Positions 1 through 5,694 of a stretch of 5,694 nt of DNA are shown here, in pieces (the first letter of the stretch is position 1; the number at the start of each line of letters is the position of its first letter). Source of the DNA: Gemmatimonadota bacterium (lineage in GTDB: Bacteria > Gemmatimonadota > Gemmatimonadetes > Gemmatimonadales > GWC2-71-9); NCBI GenBank assembly GCA_029862935.1, contig JAOTWK010000249.1, forward strand, positions 1 to 5,694. The letters are read 5' to 3'. Both the position numbers and the translations under genes were made by a program. A model generated the notes under the pieces. The model ran no database searches. It was not told where the DNA came from and saw nothing but the letters and a program-made list of their open reading frames with translations.

Positions 1-236
1 ATCAGGACGCCCCGTGGCTCACCCCGGCGCTGCGCGAACGCGTCCGGGACTTCGGGAGAGTGCTCTCCTGTCGATTCCCGACGGTTCAGGATTGGTCGAC
101 ACCACGCTGGGGGAAGTGGATCCTCCGACACCTGGCGTCATGGCGCTACGCGACCGACCGATACGACCGCCCGCGTGAACTGGAGTTCGCCCGACGCCTC
201 ATCCCGCTTCGGGAGCCACAACGTGAGAGCATCTGA
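1..236 (+). CDS. C-terminal end of a probable B12-binding radical SAM protein (5' truncated by window)
   Basis: Reading frame 3 is open from the left edge to TGA at 234-236 and gives 77 residues, beginning QDAPWLTPAL and ending REPQRESI. The catalytic part lies outside the window. What is visible is a basic, aromatic helical tail with a pattern WGKWILRHLASWRY (residues about 35-48) followed by YDRPRELEFARRL (about 54-66). From memory of the family, tails of this kind, with an L..LA.WR(Y/L) helix and then a P-x-E-L helix, close many cobalamin-binding-domain radical SAM enzymes. No iron-sulfur cysteine motif is visible, so the assignment rests on this tail and on two clear radical SAM genes further right. 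The methyltransferase gene starts 30 bp downstream on the same strand, suggesting cotranscription. The tail differs from that of the complete radical SAM gene on the - strand (ends QALLTWPTS), so it would belong to another subfamily. The coding call is firm; the family call is moderate. Confidence 0.6.
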   Translation, partial: QDAPWLTPALRERVRDFGRVLSCRFPTVQDWSTPRWGKWILRHLASWRYATDRYDRPRELEFARRLIPLREPQRESI

Positions 237-266
237 GCACCGGGCCGTGGTCCCGCCACACATCCC

Positions 267-1076
267 GTGACCGGGAGCCTGCGGCGGTTCCGCCTGGCGT
301 ACGGTACGCAACGTGCGCGTGAGGGCCGCGGCGCGGGCGGCGTGCCGGAGTTGCTCGCCCTTCCGTTCCTGCAAAGCGGTGCCCGCGCCGACGAGTGGCG
401 TATTCGGGCGCGTTCCTTCGGGTATGTGGCGCGCAACTGGCTCACGCGCGGCGGCGCCAGCCACCCGCTACGGATTCTCGATCTGGGAGCCGGCAACGGC
501 TGGCTTTGTTACCGCAGCGCCCTGGAGGGTCATCACTCCGTGGCCCTCGACATTCGGACCGATGCGGTGGACGGACTCGGCGCTGCTGCACACTACGCTG
601 CGCACCTATCGGCCATGTTCCCCAGGATCGCCGCCACGTTCGAGGCCCTCCCGCTCTCGAGCGCGGCGTTCGATCTCGTCGTGTTCAATGCATCGATCCA
701 CTACGCTGTCGACCTGGAGGCGACGCTCCGGGAGGCATGTCGAGTCACACAACCGGGCGGAACGCTCCTGATCGTGGACTCCCCGTTCTACGCCAAAGAG
801 GTGTGGGGAGTCGCGATGGTGGCGGAGAAGCGAAAGGCCGCTCCCGGGATGTTCGGGCCGCTGGTTGAAGAGTTGATGGCGTTCCCCTTCGTGGAATTTC
901 TCACACCGGGACGGTTGGTGAAGAGCTCGAAAGCCCTGGGCCTGCAGTGGAGACGCCATCGTGTGCGCTACCCGTGGCGGTACGAGCTGCGGCCTCTCTT
1001 GGCGCGACTCCGTGGGAAGCGTCCCCCGTCACGATTCGACGTCTGGTCGACCTCGGTCCCAGGACCCAGAGCCTAA
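267..1076 (+). CDS. Class I SAM-dependent methyltransferase (Methyltransf_11/25-like)
   Basis: A 269-residue soluble protein with a Rossmann-type methyltransferase core. Motif I is LDLGAGNGWL (residues 71-80), binding S-adenosylmethionine. The acidic residue at the end of strand 2 is D95 in ALDIRTD. The strand-4 segment is FDLVVFNASIHY (135-146), and CRVTQPGGTLLIVDSPFY (158-175) is the post-motif strand. The C-terminal 95 residues carry a basic region (WRRHRVRYPWRYELRP), probably for substrate recognition. The NASxHY and DSPxY signatures recall a methyltransferase group seen beside B12-binding radical SAM genes; that is memory, not a search. The substrate is unknown. GTG at 267 is the only start-type codon in this frame between the upstream in-frame stop (234-236) and the first residues. 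No good Shine-Dalgarno is visible, so it may depend on coupling to the gene 30 bp upstream. Its TAA overlaps the TAG of the convergent membrane-protein gene. Length is normal for the family. Confidence 0.88.
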   Translation: MTGSLRRFRLAYGTQRAREGRGAGGVPELLALPFLQSGARADEWRIRARSFGYVARNWLTRGGASHPLRILDLGAGNGWLCYRSALEGHHSVALDIRTDAVDGLGAAAHYAAHLSAMFPRIAATFEALPLSSAAFDLVVFNASIHYAVDLEATLREACRVTQPGGTLLIVDSPFYAKEVWGVAMVAEKRKAAPGMFGPLVEELMAFPFVEFLTPGRLVKSSKALGLQWRRHRVRYPWRYELRPLLARLRGKRPPSRFDVWSTSVPGPRA

Positions 1077-2593
1077 CGGGCGGGGCCAACTTCCAGCCCC
1101 AGCCGAGCCCGGAGTGCGTCGTGCAGAGCAGGCTCGAGACGCGGTGTCGCACGGGGATCGAAGGCATCTGCCACACCTCGCACCAAGCCTGGTCGCACCG
1201 ATGCCGGGAACTTCTTGAAGAGCTCCTCCAATTCGAGGAGACTCTCCTCCCCCCTCACCGAGCCTCGTCCAAGAACGGTCGCCGTCAGCCCCCATGCGAA
1301 TCCGCGCTCGAGCTCAGCGCGATCGTCGTCCGACATACTCGCCGCGAGCCGCGATAACCGCGGCACATCGTGACCCAGCTTCCGCCCCAGGACCCAGCCG
1401 GCGGCTCGCATCGGCGGAACCGCCGGCTCATCCTGCGACTGCACCACCTGCCCGAGCGCTCCCAGCACACCGAACCCCAGCAGCGTGACGGCGAACCCTC
1501 GCCGCCACCGTGCGGCGTCCGCCACCCCTCGCCAGGCGAGCGCAACGAGGAGCGGCAGTACAAACGCCAGATGGCGGTAGGCCACGTAGTCTCCGCTCAG
1601 CGGGGAAGCCGCGTAGAACGGTGACGCCGCATACGCCATGAAGAACCACAGCAGCGCCAAGACGCCAACCATTGCCGCCGGCGCGGCCCGCCGGCTGAGC
1701 ACCAGACCCGCGCCCATCCCACACGCCACGGTCCACGCCAGCCGGAGTGCATACGTGCCAAGCGGCCCACCCACCGTCGGCAGCCACGTGGCCCCGGGGA
1801 TCACCACGATCGGCACCGCGAGGAGCCGCAAGGGAGCCCACAGCAGGTCGACGACACTCGGTGACGTCCCCCGTACCGAGAGCGGTCCGAGCTTCTCCAG
1901 CTGAAACCCCACGTCGAGTTGCGTCCACAAGAGCCACCAGGGCACCAGGACCGCCACCGCCGCGAGGACGACGGGCACAGTGGCACGGAGCCGCCGACCC
2001 TGCGGCGCCGCGGTGAAGACGAACGTCACCGCCGCCGCCAGCACGACGAGCGAGTCCAGGGCCCACGCGACCGCGAGTCCGAGCACCAACCCGGTGGCCA
2101 CCGGCTGCATCCCCTCCCGCCGAGCGGCGAGGGCCATGAGTACGAATGGCCAGAACGCCGCGAGTCCGTGCAACCCGAAGCTGGCCGTCGCCCAGGGGAG
2201 CAGTCCCGGCACTGCCACGACGGTCCACCAGCCGAACCAGGTCCCGACGGTGGAACCGAATACGCGGTGAACGACGGCGATCTGCACGACCCGACCAACT
2301 GTATCGACGATCAGGGTAGCCGCCGAAAGCGCCGGAAGGCCGACTACGCGCGATGGTAGGAGCCAGGCCAGGAGGCCCACGAGGGCGCTCGCGCCCTCGT
2401 GCGGGTAGTGGACGAGTTGATCGACGCGTAACGGCCCGTCACGCGCCTCTTCGAGTAACAATCCCCACGCCAGCTGGTCGGGAGAGTCCACCCACGGCAT
2501 CTCGGCAAGCCCGAACGCCCAGCGCACCAGCGCGCCCGCGAGCGCCATCATGAGGATCGACCGCAGGTTGGCCCGCCCTAGGCCGTCAGTCAC
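1073..2593 (-). CDS. Polytopic membrane protein, probable GT-C-fold glycosyltransferase with soluble C-terminal tail
   Basis: A 506-residue protein with about 11-12 hydrophobic segments (roughly residues 12-30, 66-80, 83-108, 115-135, 140-157, 164-192, 204-224, 245-267, 279-299, 305-327, 340-354, 366-385). A short N-terminal stub and first membrane helix are followed by an acidic loop, MPWVDSPDQLAWGLLLEEARDG (32-53), with an aspartate-rich DSPD. This matches the GT-C plan (ArnT/PMT and related enzymes), in which acidic residues of the first outer loop bind a lipid-phosphate sugar donor. VDQLVHYPHEG (57-67) and DYVAYRHLAFVLPL (335-348) also look like GT-C loops. Residues about 387-506 form a charged, soluble helical tail. 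The frame stays open to an ATG at 2725, but that would overlap the upstream methyltransferase by 140 bp and add a non-hydrophobic leader. GTG at 2593 follows GGAG by 5 nt and overlaps the upstream stop by 8 nt, so I chose it. It is the last gene of the - strand operon. Donor and acceptor are unknown; a non-glycosyltransferase membrane protein remains possible. Confidence 0.8.
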   Translation of the reverse strand: MTDGLGRANLRSILMMALAGALVRWAFGLAEMPWVDSPDQLAWGLLLEEARDGPLRVDQLVHYPHEGASALVGLLAWLLPSRVVGLPALSAATLIVDTVGRVVQIAVVHRVFGSTVGTWFGWWTVVAVPGLLPWATASFGLHGLAAFWPFVLMALAARREGMQPVATGLVLGLAVAWALDSLVVLAAAVTFVFTAAPQGRRLRATVPVVLAAVAVLVPWWLLWTQLDVGFQLEKLGPLSVRGTSPSVVDLLWAPLRLLAVPIVVIPGATWLPTVGGPLGTYALRLAWTVACGMGAGLVLSRRAAPAAMVGVLALLWFFMAYAASPFYAASPLSGDYVAYRHLAFVLPLLVALAWRGVADAARWRRGFAVTLLGFGVLGALGQVVQSQDEPAVPPMRAAGWVLGRKLGHDVPRLSRLAASMSDDDRAELERGFAWGLTATVLGRGSVRGEESLLELEELFKKFPASVRPGLVRGVADAFDPRATPRLEPALHDALRARLGLEVGPAR

Positions 2594-3407
2594 TCCCACT
2601 CCGCTCGAACTCCATGATGTAATGATCCGCCAATCGGGAAAGCGGCCACCAACGCTCGCACCGCCGCTCCACGGCGTCCAGGCGAGCCACGAGCGCGGGG
2701 TGACGAGCGGCCCATGCACTCGCATAGGGTGGCGGCAGGAACACCCCTATCGCGCCGACACCGCGACACTCGAACTTGGACCCGAATGCCCTGCGTAGCG
2801 CTGCGACGGATGGATAGAACACGCGGCGGCCTCGCCACGGCGCTCCGCCGGAGCGCACGCGGCGGAATGCGTCGCGGGGCCGCAGCCGAGCCAAGTACCA
2901 TCCCCATTCCCACGGCACCAACGGACCCATGACCGATAGCACCACCCGCGCACCAGGCCGCAGGATCCGGGCAAGACCGGTCGCAACCGGACCCACGTCG
3001 GCGACGAGGTTCAGCCCCCCAAAACTCGACACGGCCCCGTCGAAGACGGCTTCGGGCATGTAGCGGTCGAGTGTCGGCATCCGAGGGGTGGCGTCGGCTG
3101 TGAGCGAGACCCGCTCCAACGTCACGAGACCTCCGACCCCGGCCTCGAAAACCTTGCGCCGGGTCTCGTCGAGCATCGCCTGCGACCGATCCGTGGCGTG
3201 GACCAAAACGCCTTTTCGAGCGAGGTGCACCGCGTCCTCGCCGGTGCCGCAATTCAACTCGAGCACCCGGTCGCCACGGTGGAACGCGCGGTCGAGCCAG
3301 CGCCACACCGCGCCCCGATAGCGGCGGCCGAGTTCGGTGTGGGTGAACCGCCGATCGTATTCAGCGGCCAGATCGTCGAAGGGGTCGCCGGATTGGTGGT
3401 CGGTCAC
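2586..3407 (-). CDS. Class I SAM-dependent methyltransferase (second, different family)
   Basis: A 273-residue soluble protein. The N-terminus DPFDDLAAEYDRRFTHTELG (residues 8-27) is typical of small-molecule methyltransferases opening with an F-D-x-x-A-x-x-Y-D helix. Motif I is LELNCGTGEDAVHLA (49-63), the strand-2 acid is D73 in ATDRS, strand 4 is FDGAVSSFGGLNLVAD (122-137), and LRPGARVVLSVMGP (149-162) is the following strand. The C-terminal half has conserved-looking aromatic segments (PWEWGWYLARLRPRDAFRR; GVFLPPPYASAW at 221-232; PLSRLADHYIMEFERSG at 255-271) that probably shape the substrate pocket. It is unlike the other methyltransferase here outside the nucleotide-binding core, so the two are not recent duplicates. 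I start it at GTG 3407, where GTGA overlaps the radical SAM stop by 4 bp. GTG at 3419 would add four residues (VAHL) and cannot be excluded; neither has a strong Shine-Dalgarno. It is the middle gene of the operon. The substrate is unknown. Confidence 0.88.
   Translation of the reverse strand: MTDHQSGDPFDDLAAEYDRRFTHTELGRRYRGAVWRWLDRAFHRGDRVLELNCGTGEDAVHLARKGVLVHATDRSQAMLDETRRKVFEAGVGGLVTLERVSLTADATPRMPTLDRYMPEAVFDGAVSSFGGLNLVADVGPVATGLARILRPGARVVLSVMGPLVPWEWGWYLARLRPRDAFRRVRSGGAPWRGRRVFYPSVAALRRAFGSKFECRGVGAIGVFLPPPYASAWAARHPALVARLDAVERRCERWWPLSRLADHYIMEFERSGSD
2599..2602 (-). promoter_or_regulatory. Ribosome binding site deciding the GT-C-like gene start
   Basis: On the - strand the sequence reads GGAG-TGGGA-GTG, placing a Shine-Dalgarno GGAG five bases before GTG at 2593. 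It sits inside the last codons of the methyltransferase gene, whose TGA lies within the overlap GTGACTGA. This favours 2593 over the far upstream ATG at 2725 and over GTG at 2599, and indicates translational coupling. Confidence 0.55.
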
Positions 3408-4783
3408 GAGGTGGGCCACGTCAGGAGGGCCTGGCGTGCAAGCGCTGCGGTCTCCGAGGCCGCCCGAGCCCGCGACGGGTCGGAGGTCTCGACCCTCGCC
3501 GCCTCAACGGCACTCGACAGCCATCGGTCGGCCAGCCCGTAATAGGCCCGCGGGCGCCGGCCCGCGATAACGGCGTCGCGATCCGTCACGTCGGCCCAGT
3601 CGGCTGGCAGCGAAACGCGGCCCTCCACCTCGGCATAGTAGGCAGTGTTCTTGATGGGATAGGCCACAGTCGTGAAAAACACGTCCGGGTCCGCACGCGT
3701 TACATGCTGGACAGTGGCTTCGATGTCTTCGAACGTCTCCCCTTCGTACCCCCACATGAGAAACATCCCAACCTGAATGCCATGCCGTTTCGCCGCCTGC
3801 GTGGCCCACTGAACCTGCTCAACCGTCACACCACGCTCCATCCCGTCGAGGAGCCGCTGGCTGCCGCTCTCGGACCCGATCCAGATCCTCCAGCATCCCA
3901 TGTCAGCGAGCGTCGCGAGCACTTCCTCTTTCATCATGCGGTCGGCGCGAGAGATCGTCTCAAAGGGAACGCGGAGGTTCCGGCGGCGTAGCTCGCTCGC
4001 GTAGTTGAAGAGCCACCGATGGTGAATCGTGAACACGTCGTCCGCATACCAGACCTGGTCGGGTGCGTACGCGGCGACGATATGCTGGAGCTCATCAGCG
4101 CAGTCGATGTGGCTGCGGCGACGATGCGTGAAGCCAAACACGGCGTGAGAGCACCACCGGCATTTGTAGGGACAGCCCCGGGCAGTGATGAGGTTGACGC
4201 TTCCTTGGCCGTGGTGCTCGCGCCAAACCTGGACGTACCGCGATATGTCGATGCGATCCCGGTCGGGCCATGGGAGTTCATCGAGGTCGGCAATCTGGGG
4301 TCGGGGCTCGCTGACCACGAGTTGTCCAGTTTCATCCAGGAACGCCGCGCCGCGAATGCCGTGGAGTCGGCGTGCCCCCCTTTGGCTGAGCGCCGGGAGG
4401 AGCTCGGCCATCGTCAGCTCTCCTTCGCCGGCCACAACTACATCAGCACCTCGTGCGAGGTACTCCCCAGGATAGTTGGCCGACTCGGGTCCACCCAACA
4501 CTACAGTCCACCCGCATGCCTTCGCCTTCGCGACGATCCGCAGAACCGCGGAGCGCGTCACCAGATTGGTGTAAACCCCCAGGACGCCGCTGCCCAACTC
4601 CAGCCGGTTCGCGAGATCTGTGGGCGTGGCGAACGTGCTATCGAAGACCTCGACGTCGAACCCGGCGCGCCTCAAGTAGGCTGAGACATACAGGAGGCCG
4701 AGTGGTGGGTACGGCTTCATGATCTCCTGCTCCTTTTCATCCTCGAGCAGGAAGTACCCGTGCGTGAGCAGCAAATCCGTCAT
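3404..4783 (-). CDS. B12-binding-domain radical SAM enzyme
   Basis: A complete 459-residue enzyme. Residues about 1-150 form a cobalamin-binding-type Rossmann domain: HGYFLLEDEKEQ (8-19), MKPYPPLGLLYVSAYLRRAG (22-41), VVLGGPES (94-101) and GADVVVAGEGE (112-122). No DxHxxG motif is present, so cobalamin would bind without a protein histidine ligand, as in many class B radical SAM methylases. The radical SAM core follows: RGCPYKCRWC has cysteines C204, C208 and C211 for the 4Fe-4S cluster; YADDVFTI (246-253), GSESGSQRLLDGM (303-315) and LMWGYEGETFED (342-353) are later strands of the barrel. The tail has RRPRAYYGLADRWLSS (409-424). Cobalamin-type members commonly methylate unactivated carbon or phosphorus, and some catalyse rearrangements; the substrate here is unknown. 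ATG 4783 is chosen because the open frame above it (to 4927) is arginine-rich and does not resemble the family. The Shine-Dalgarno is weak. It is first in the operon, overlaps the next gene by 4 bp, and is paralogous to the divergent neighbour. Confidence 0.93.
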   Translation of the reverse strand: MTDLLLTHGYFLLEDEKEQEIMKPYPPLGLLYVSAYLRRAGFDVEVFDSTFATPTDLANRLELGSGVLGVYTNLVTRSAVLRIVAKAKACGWTVVLGGPESANYPGEYLARGADVVVAGEGELTMAELLPALSQRGARRLHGIRGAAFLDETGQLVVSEPRPQIADLDELPWPDRDRIDISRYVQVWREHHGQGSVNLITARGCPYKCRWCSHAVFGFTHRRRSHIDCADELQHIVAAYAPDQVWYADDVFTIHHRWLFNYASELRRRNLRVPFETISRADRMMKEEVLATLADMGCWRIWIGSESGSQRLLDGMERGVTVEQVQWATQAAKRHGIQVGMFLMWGYEGETFEDIEATVQHVTRADPDVFFTTVAYPIKNTAYYAEVEGRVSLPADWADVTDRDAVIAGRRPRAYYGLADRWLSSAVEAARVETSDPSRARAASETAALARQALLTWPTS

Positions 4784-4976
4784 GAATCCCAACTTAACCC
4801 TGGCAGGTCGACCCACAGAAGGATGTGCACGGGGATCGTGGACCCGCCCGCGCGGGGTTTGTCGCCACTGTGACGACTGGTACCAGAAATCCGACTCGAC
4901 TGCCGTGCGGGACCTGTACAAGTCCACTGCGAGACCCTAAACTGGGGAATTCCCTTTGGCGACGCCGAGCCCTTCG
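4784..4976. other. Divergent intergenic region between the two radical SAM genes
   Basis: This 193-bp stretch lies between two genes read in opposite directions and must hold promoters for both. It contains two perfect 10-bp palindromes: CCCGCGCGGG at 4847-4856 and GGGAATTCCC at 4945-4954. Either could be an operator half or dyad, though one is pure GC and likely to arise by chance at this base composition. The local A+T-rich patch at 4936-4957 is the most promoter-like part. On the - strand I see no convincing -35/-10 pair for the operon and only a weak ribosome binding site (GGGA three bases from the ATG). An open frame on the - strand crosses this region but looks non-coding. Confidence 0.5.
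4915..4943 (+). promoter_or_regulatory. Weak candidate sigma-70-type promoter for the right-hand radical SAM gene
   Basis: TGTACA at 4915-4920 (four of six positions match TTGACA) is separated by 17 bases from TAAACT at 4938-4943 (four of six match TATAAT). Transcription would start near 4950, inside or just after the GGGAATTCCC palindrome, leaving a leader of about 27 bases before ATG 4977. The match is only moderate and the host's promoter consensus is unknown. Confidence 0.25.
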
Positions 4977-5694
4977 ATGAGCATCCCCAACCGCTTCGGC
5001 CCGATTCTCGTGGCGCATTCGTATTACCTGCGCTACGACGAGAAACAGGTGCAGAAGATGCGGCCGTACGCACCGCTCGCAACGCTGATCGTCGCCGCGA
5101 CACTGCGGAACAAGGGGTTCGACGTACGGTTCTTCGATGCCATGCTGTCGGCGGGTGGGGAGGAATTTGTCGGTGCGCTGGAAGGCATCCGCCCCGCAGC
5201 CGTCGCGATCGTCGAAGACAACTTCAACTTCCTGACGAAGATGTGCACGCTTCGCATGCGCGAGGCAGCCCTCGACATGATCGCCGCCGCCAAGGTCCGT
5301 GGCATTCCCGTGGTGGTGAACGGCTCGGACGCCACCGACCACACCGCGCAGTATCTCGCCGCCGGGGCGGATGTCGCGCTCATCGGCGAGCCGGAACGGT
5401 CACTCGAGGATGTCCTAGTCGCGTGGGAAGCCGGGGTCTCGGACCTCTCCGGAATCCCGGGGCTAGCGATTCCGGGCGCGGGCGCGGATCGTCCGGTCCC
5501 GACGTCCACACCGCCACGCCCGTATCTGAAGGATCTCGACGCACTGCCGTTCCCAGCCTGGGATCTCGTCGACGTCGACCGCTACCGCTCCGCGTGGCTG
5601 AAGCGCCACGGGCGCCTTTCTTGGAGCGTCGTCACATCGCGCGGTTGTCCCTACCGGTGCAACTGGTGCGCCAAGCCGATCTTCGGGACCCGGT
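4977..5694 (+). CDS. B12-binding-domain radical SAM enzyme (3' truncated by window)
   Basis: The first 239 codons are present; the rest runs off the right edge. Residues about 10-160 are a cobalamin-binding-type domain: HSYYLRYDEKQ (14-24), MRPYAPLATLIVAATLRNKG (28-47), FNFLTKMCTLRMREAALDMI (83-102), VVVNGSDATDH (112-122) and GADVALIGEPER (130-141). The usual GG and GEGE motifs are replaced by NGSDATDH and GEPE, a variant I recall from a distinct subfamily with the KMC-x-x-RMRE signature. There is no DxHxxG motif. KDLDALPFPAWDLVD (185-199) links to the radical SAM core, where RGCPYRCNWC supplies C224, C228 and C231 for the 4Fe-4S cluster. The rest of the barrel and the tail are outside. ATG 4977 is chosen. 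TTG at 4956 is in frame, follows GGGGA by 8 bases and would add seven residues (LATPSPS), so it is a real alternative. The protein is paralogous to the complete radical SAM gene on the other strand. Substrate unknown; cobalamin-dependent C-methylation is the commonest activity in such enzymes. Confidence 0.92.
   Translation, partial: MSIPNRFGPILVAHSYYLRYDEKQVQKMRPYAPLATLIVAATLRNKGFDVRFFDAMLSAGGEEFVGALEGIRPAAVAIVEDNFNFLTKMCTLRMREAALDMIAAAKVRGIPVVVNGSDATDHTAQYLAAGADVALIGEPERSLEDVLVAWEAGVSDLSGIPGLAIPGAGADRPVPTSTPPRPYLKDLDALPFPAWDLVDVDRYRSAWLKRHGRLSWSVVTSRGCPYRCNWCAKPIFGTR

Noticed and set aside
1055..1066. GGTCC-CA-GGACC inverted repeat near the end of the + strand methyltransferase
   Set aside because: The loop is too small for a stable full stem, there is no T run, and it falls within codons of the gene.
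1082..1100. GGGGC...GCCCC hairpin just after the + strand methyltransferase stop, considered as a terminator
   Set aside because: The stem is only 5 bp with a 9-base loop and no T tract follows. It lies in the coding end of the opposing gene and is expected by chance at this GC content.
1428..2228. 266-codon - strand open frame inside the membrane-protein gene
   Set aside because: It is an arginine/glycine-rich shadow frame of high-GC DNA with no domain motif, fully inside a well-supported gene.
2594..2725. N-terminal extension of the GT-C-like gene to ATG 2725
   Set aside because: It would overlap the methyltransferase coding region by 140 bp, encodes a tryptophan- and serine-rich segment with no membrane or domain pattern, and a GTG with a good ribosome binding site exists at 2593.
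4019..4684. 221-codon + strand open frame opposite the radical SAM gene
   Set aside because: It is antisense to a gene with clear catalytic motifs and its translation has no recognisable domain.
4784..4927. N-terminal extension of the - strand radical SAM gene to ATG 4927
   Set aside because: The 48 extra residues are arginine-rich and do not resemble the family. The paralogue starts only a few residues before the shared HxYxL block, which matches ATG 4783.
4794..5509. Two - strand open frames opposite the right-hand radical SAM gene
   Set aside because: They are antisense to the conserved B12-binding domain and have low-complexity, arginine/serine-rich translations.

Overview
This is a high-GC bacterial window (roughly two thirds G+C by eye) that is almost entirely coding. 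GTG starts are frequent and stop/start codons overlap tightly. It suggests a GC-rich environmental bacterium of the kind that carries many cobalamin-binding radical SAM genes (Acidobacteriota, Gemmatimonadota, Myxococcota or similar). No marker gene is present, so the taxon is an inference only. I see no RNA genes, mobile elements, CRISPR arrays or long repeats.

Layout. Left edge, + strand: the last 77 codons of a gene whose tail resembles the C-terminus of B12-binding radical SAM proteins (1-236). After 30 bp comes a class I SAM-dependent methyltransferase (267-1076). Facing it on the - strand is a three-gene operon, read right to left: a B12-binding-domain radical SAM enzyme (4783-3404), a second and different class I methyltransferase (3407-2586), and a polytopic membrane protein that looks like a GT-C-fold glycosyltransferase with a soluble C-terminal tail (2593-1073). 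The two stop codons where the strands meet overlap. To the right, a 193-bp divergent intergenic region separates the operon from another B12-binding radical SAM gene on the + strand (4977 onward), which runs off the window just after its CxxxCxxC cluster motif. The two radical SAM proteins are paralogues, sharing 22 of 41 residues in an ungapped N-terminal block.

How they may work together. Two, probably three, cobalamin-type radical SAM enzymes, two SAM methyltransferases and one GT-C membrane enzyme look like an accessory biosynthetic cluster. The GT-C member implies a lipid-linked sugar donor or a membrane-embedded acceptor. The radical SAM enzymes could C-methylate or rearrange an unactivated carbon skeleton, and the methyltransferases could add O-, N- or C-methyl groups. 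A modified glycolipid or a glycosylated, lipid-like secondary metabolite is a reasonable guess, but nothing in the sequence fixes the product. I know of no characterised pathway with this exact arrangement.
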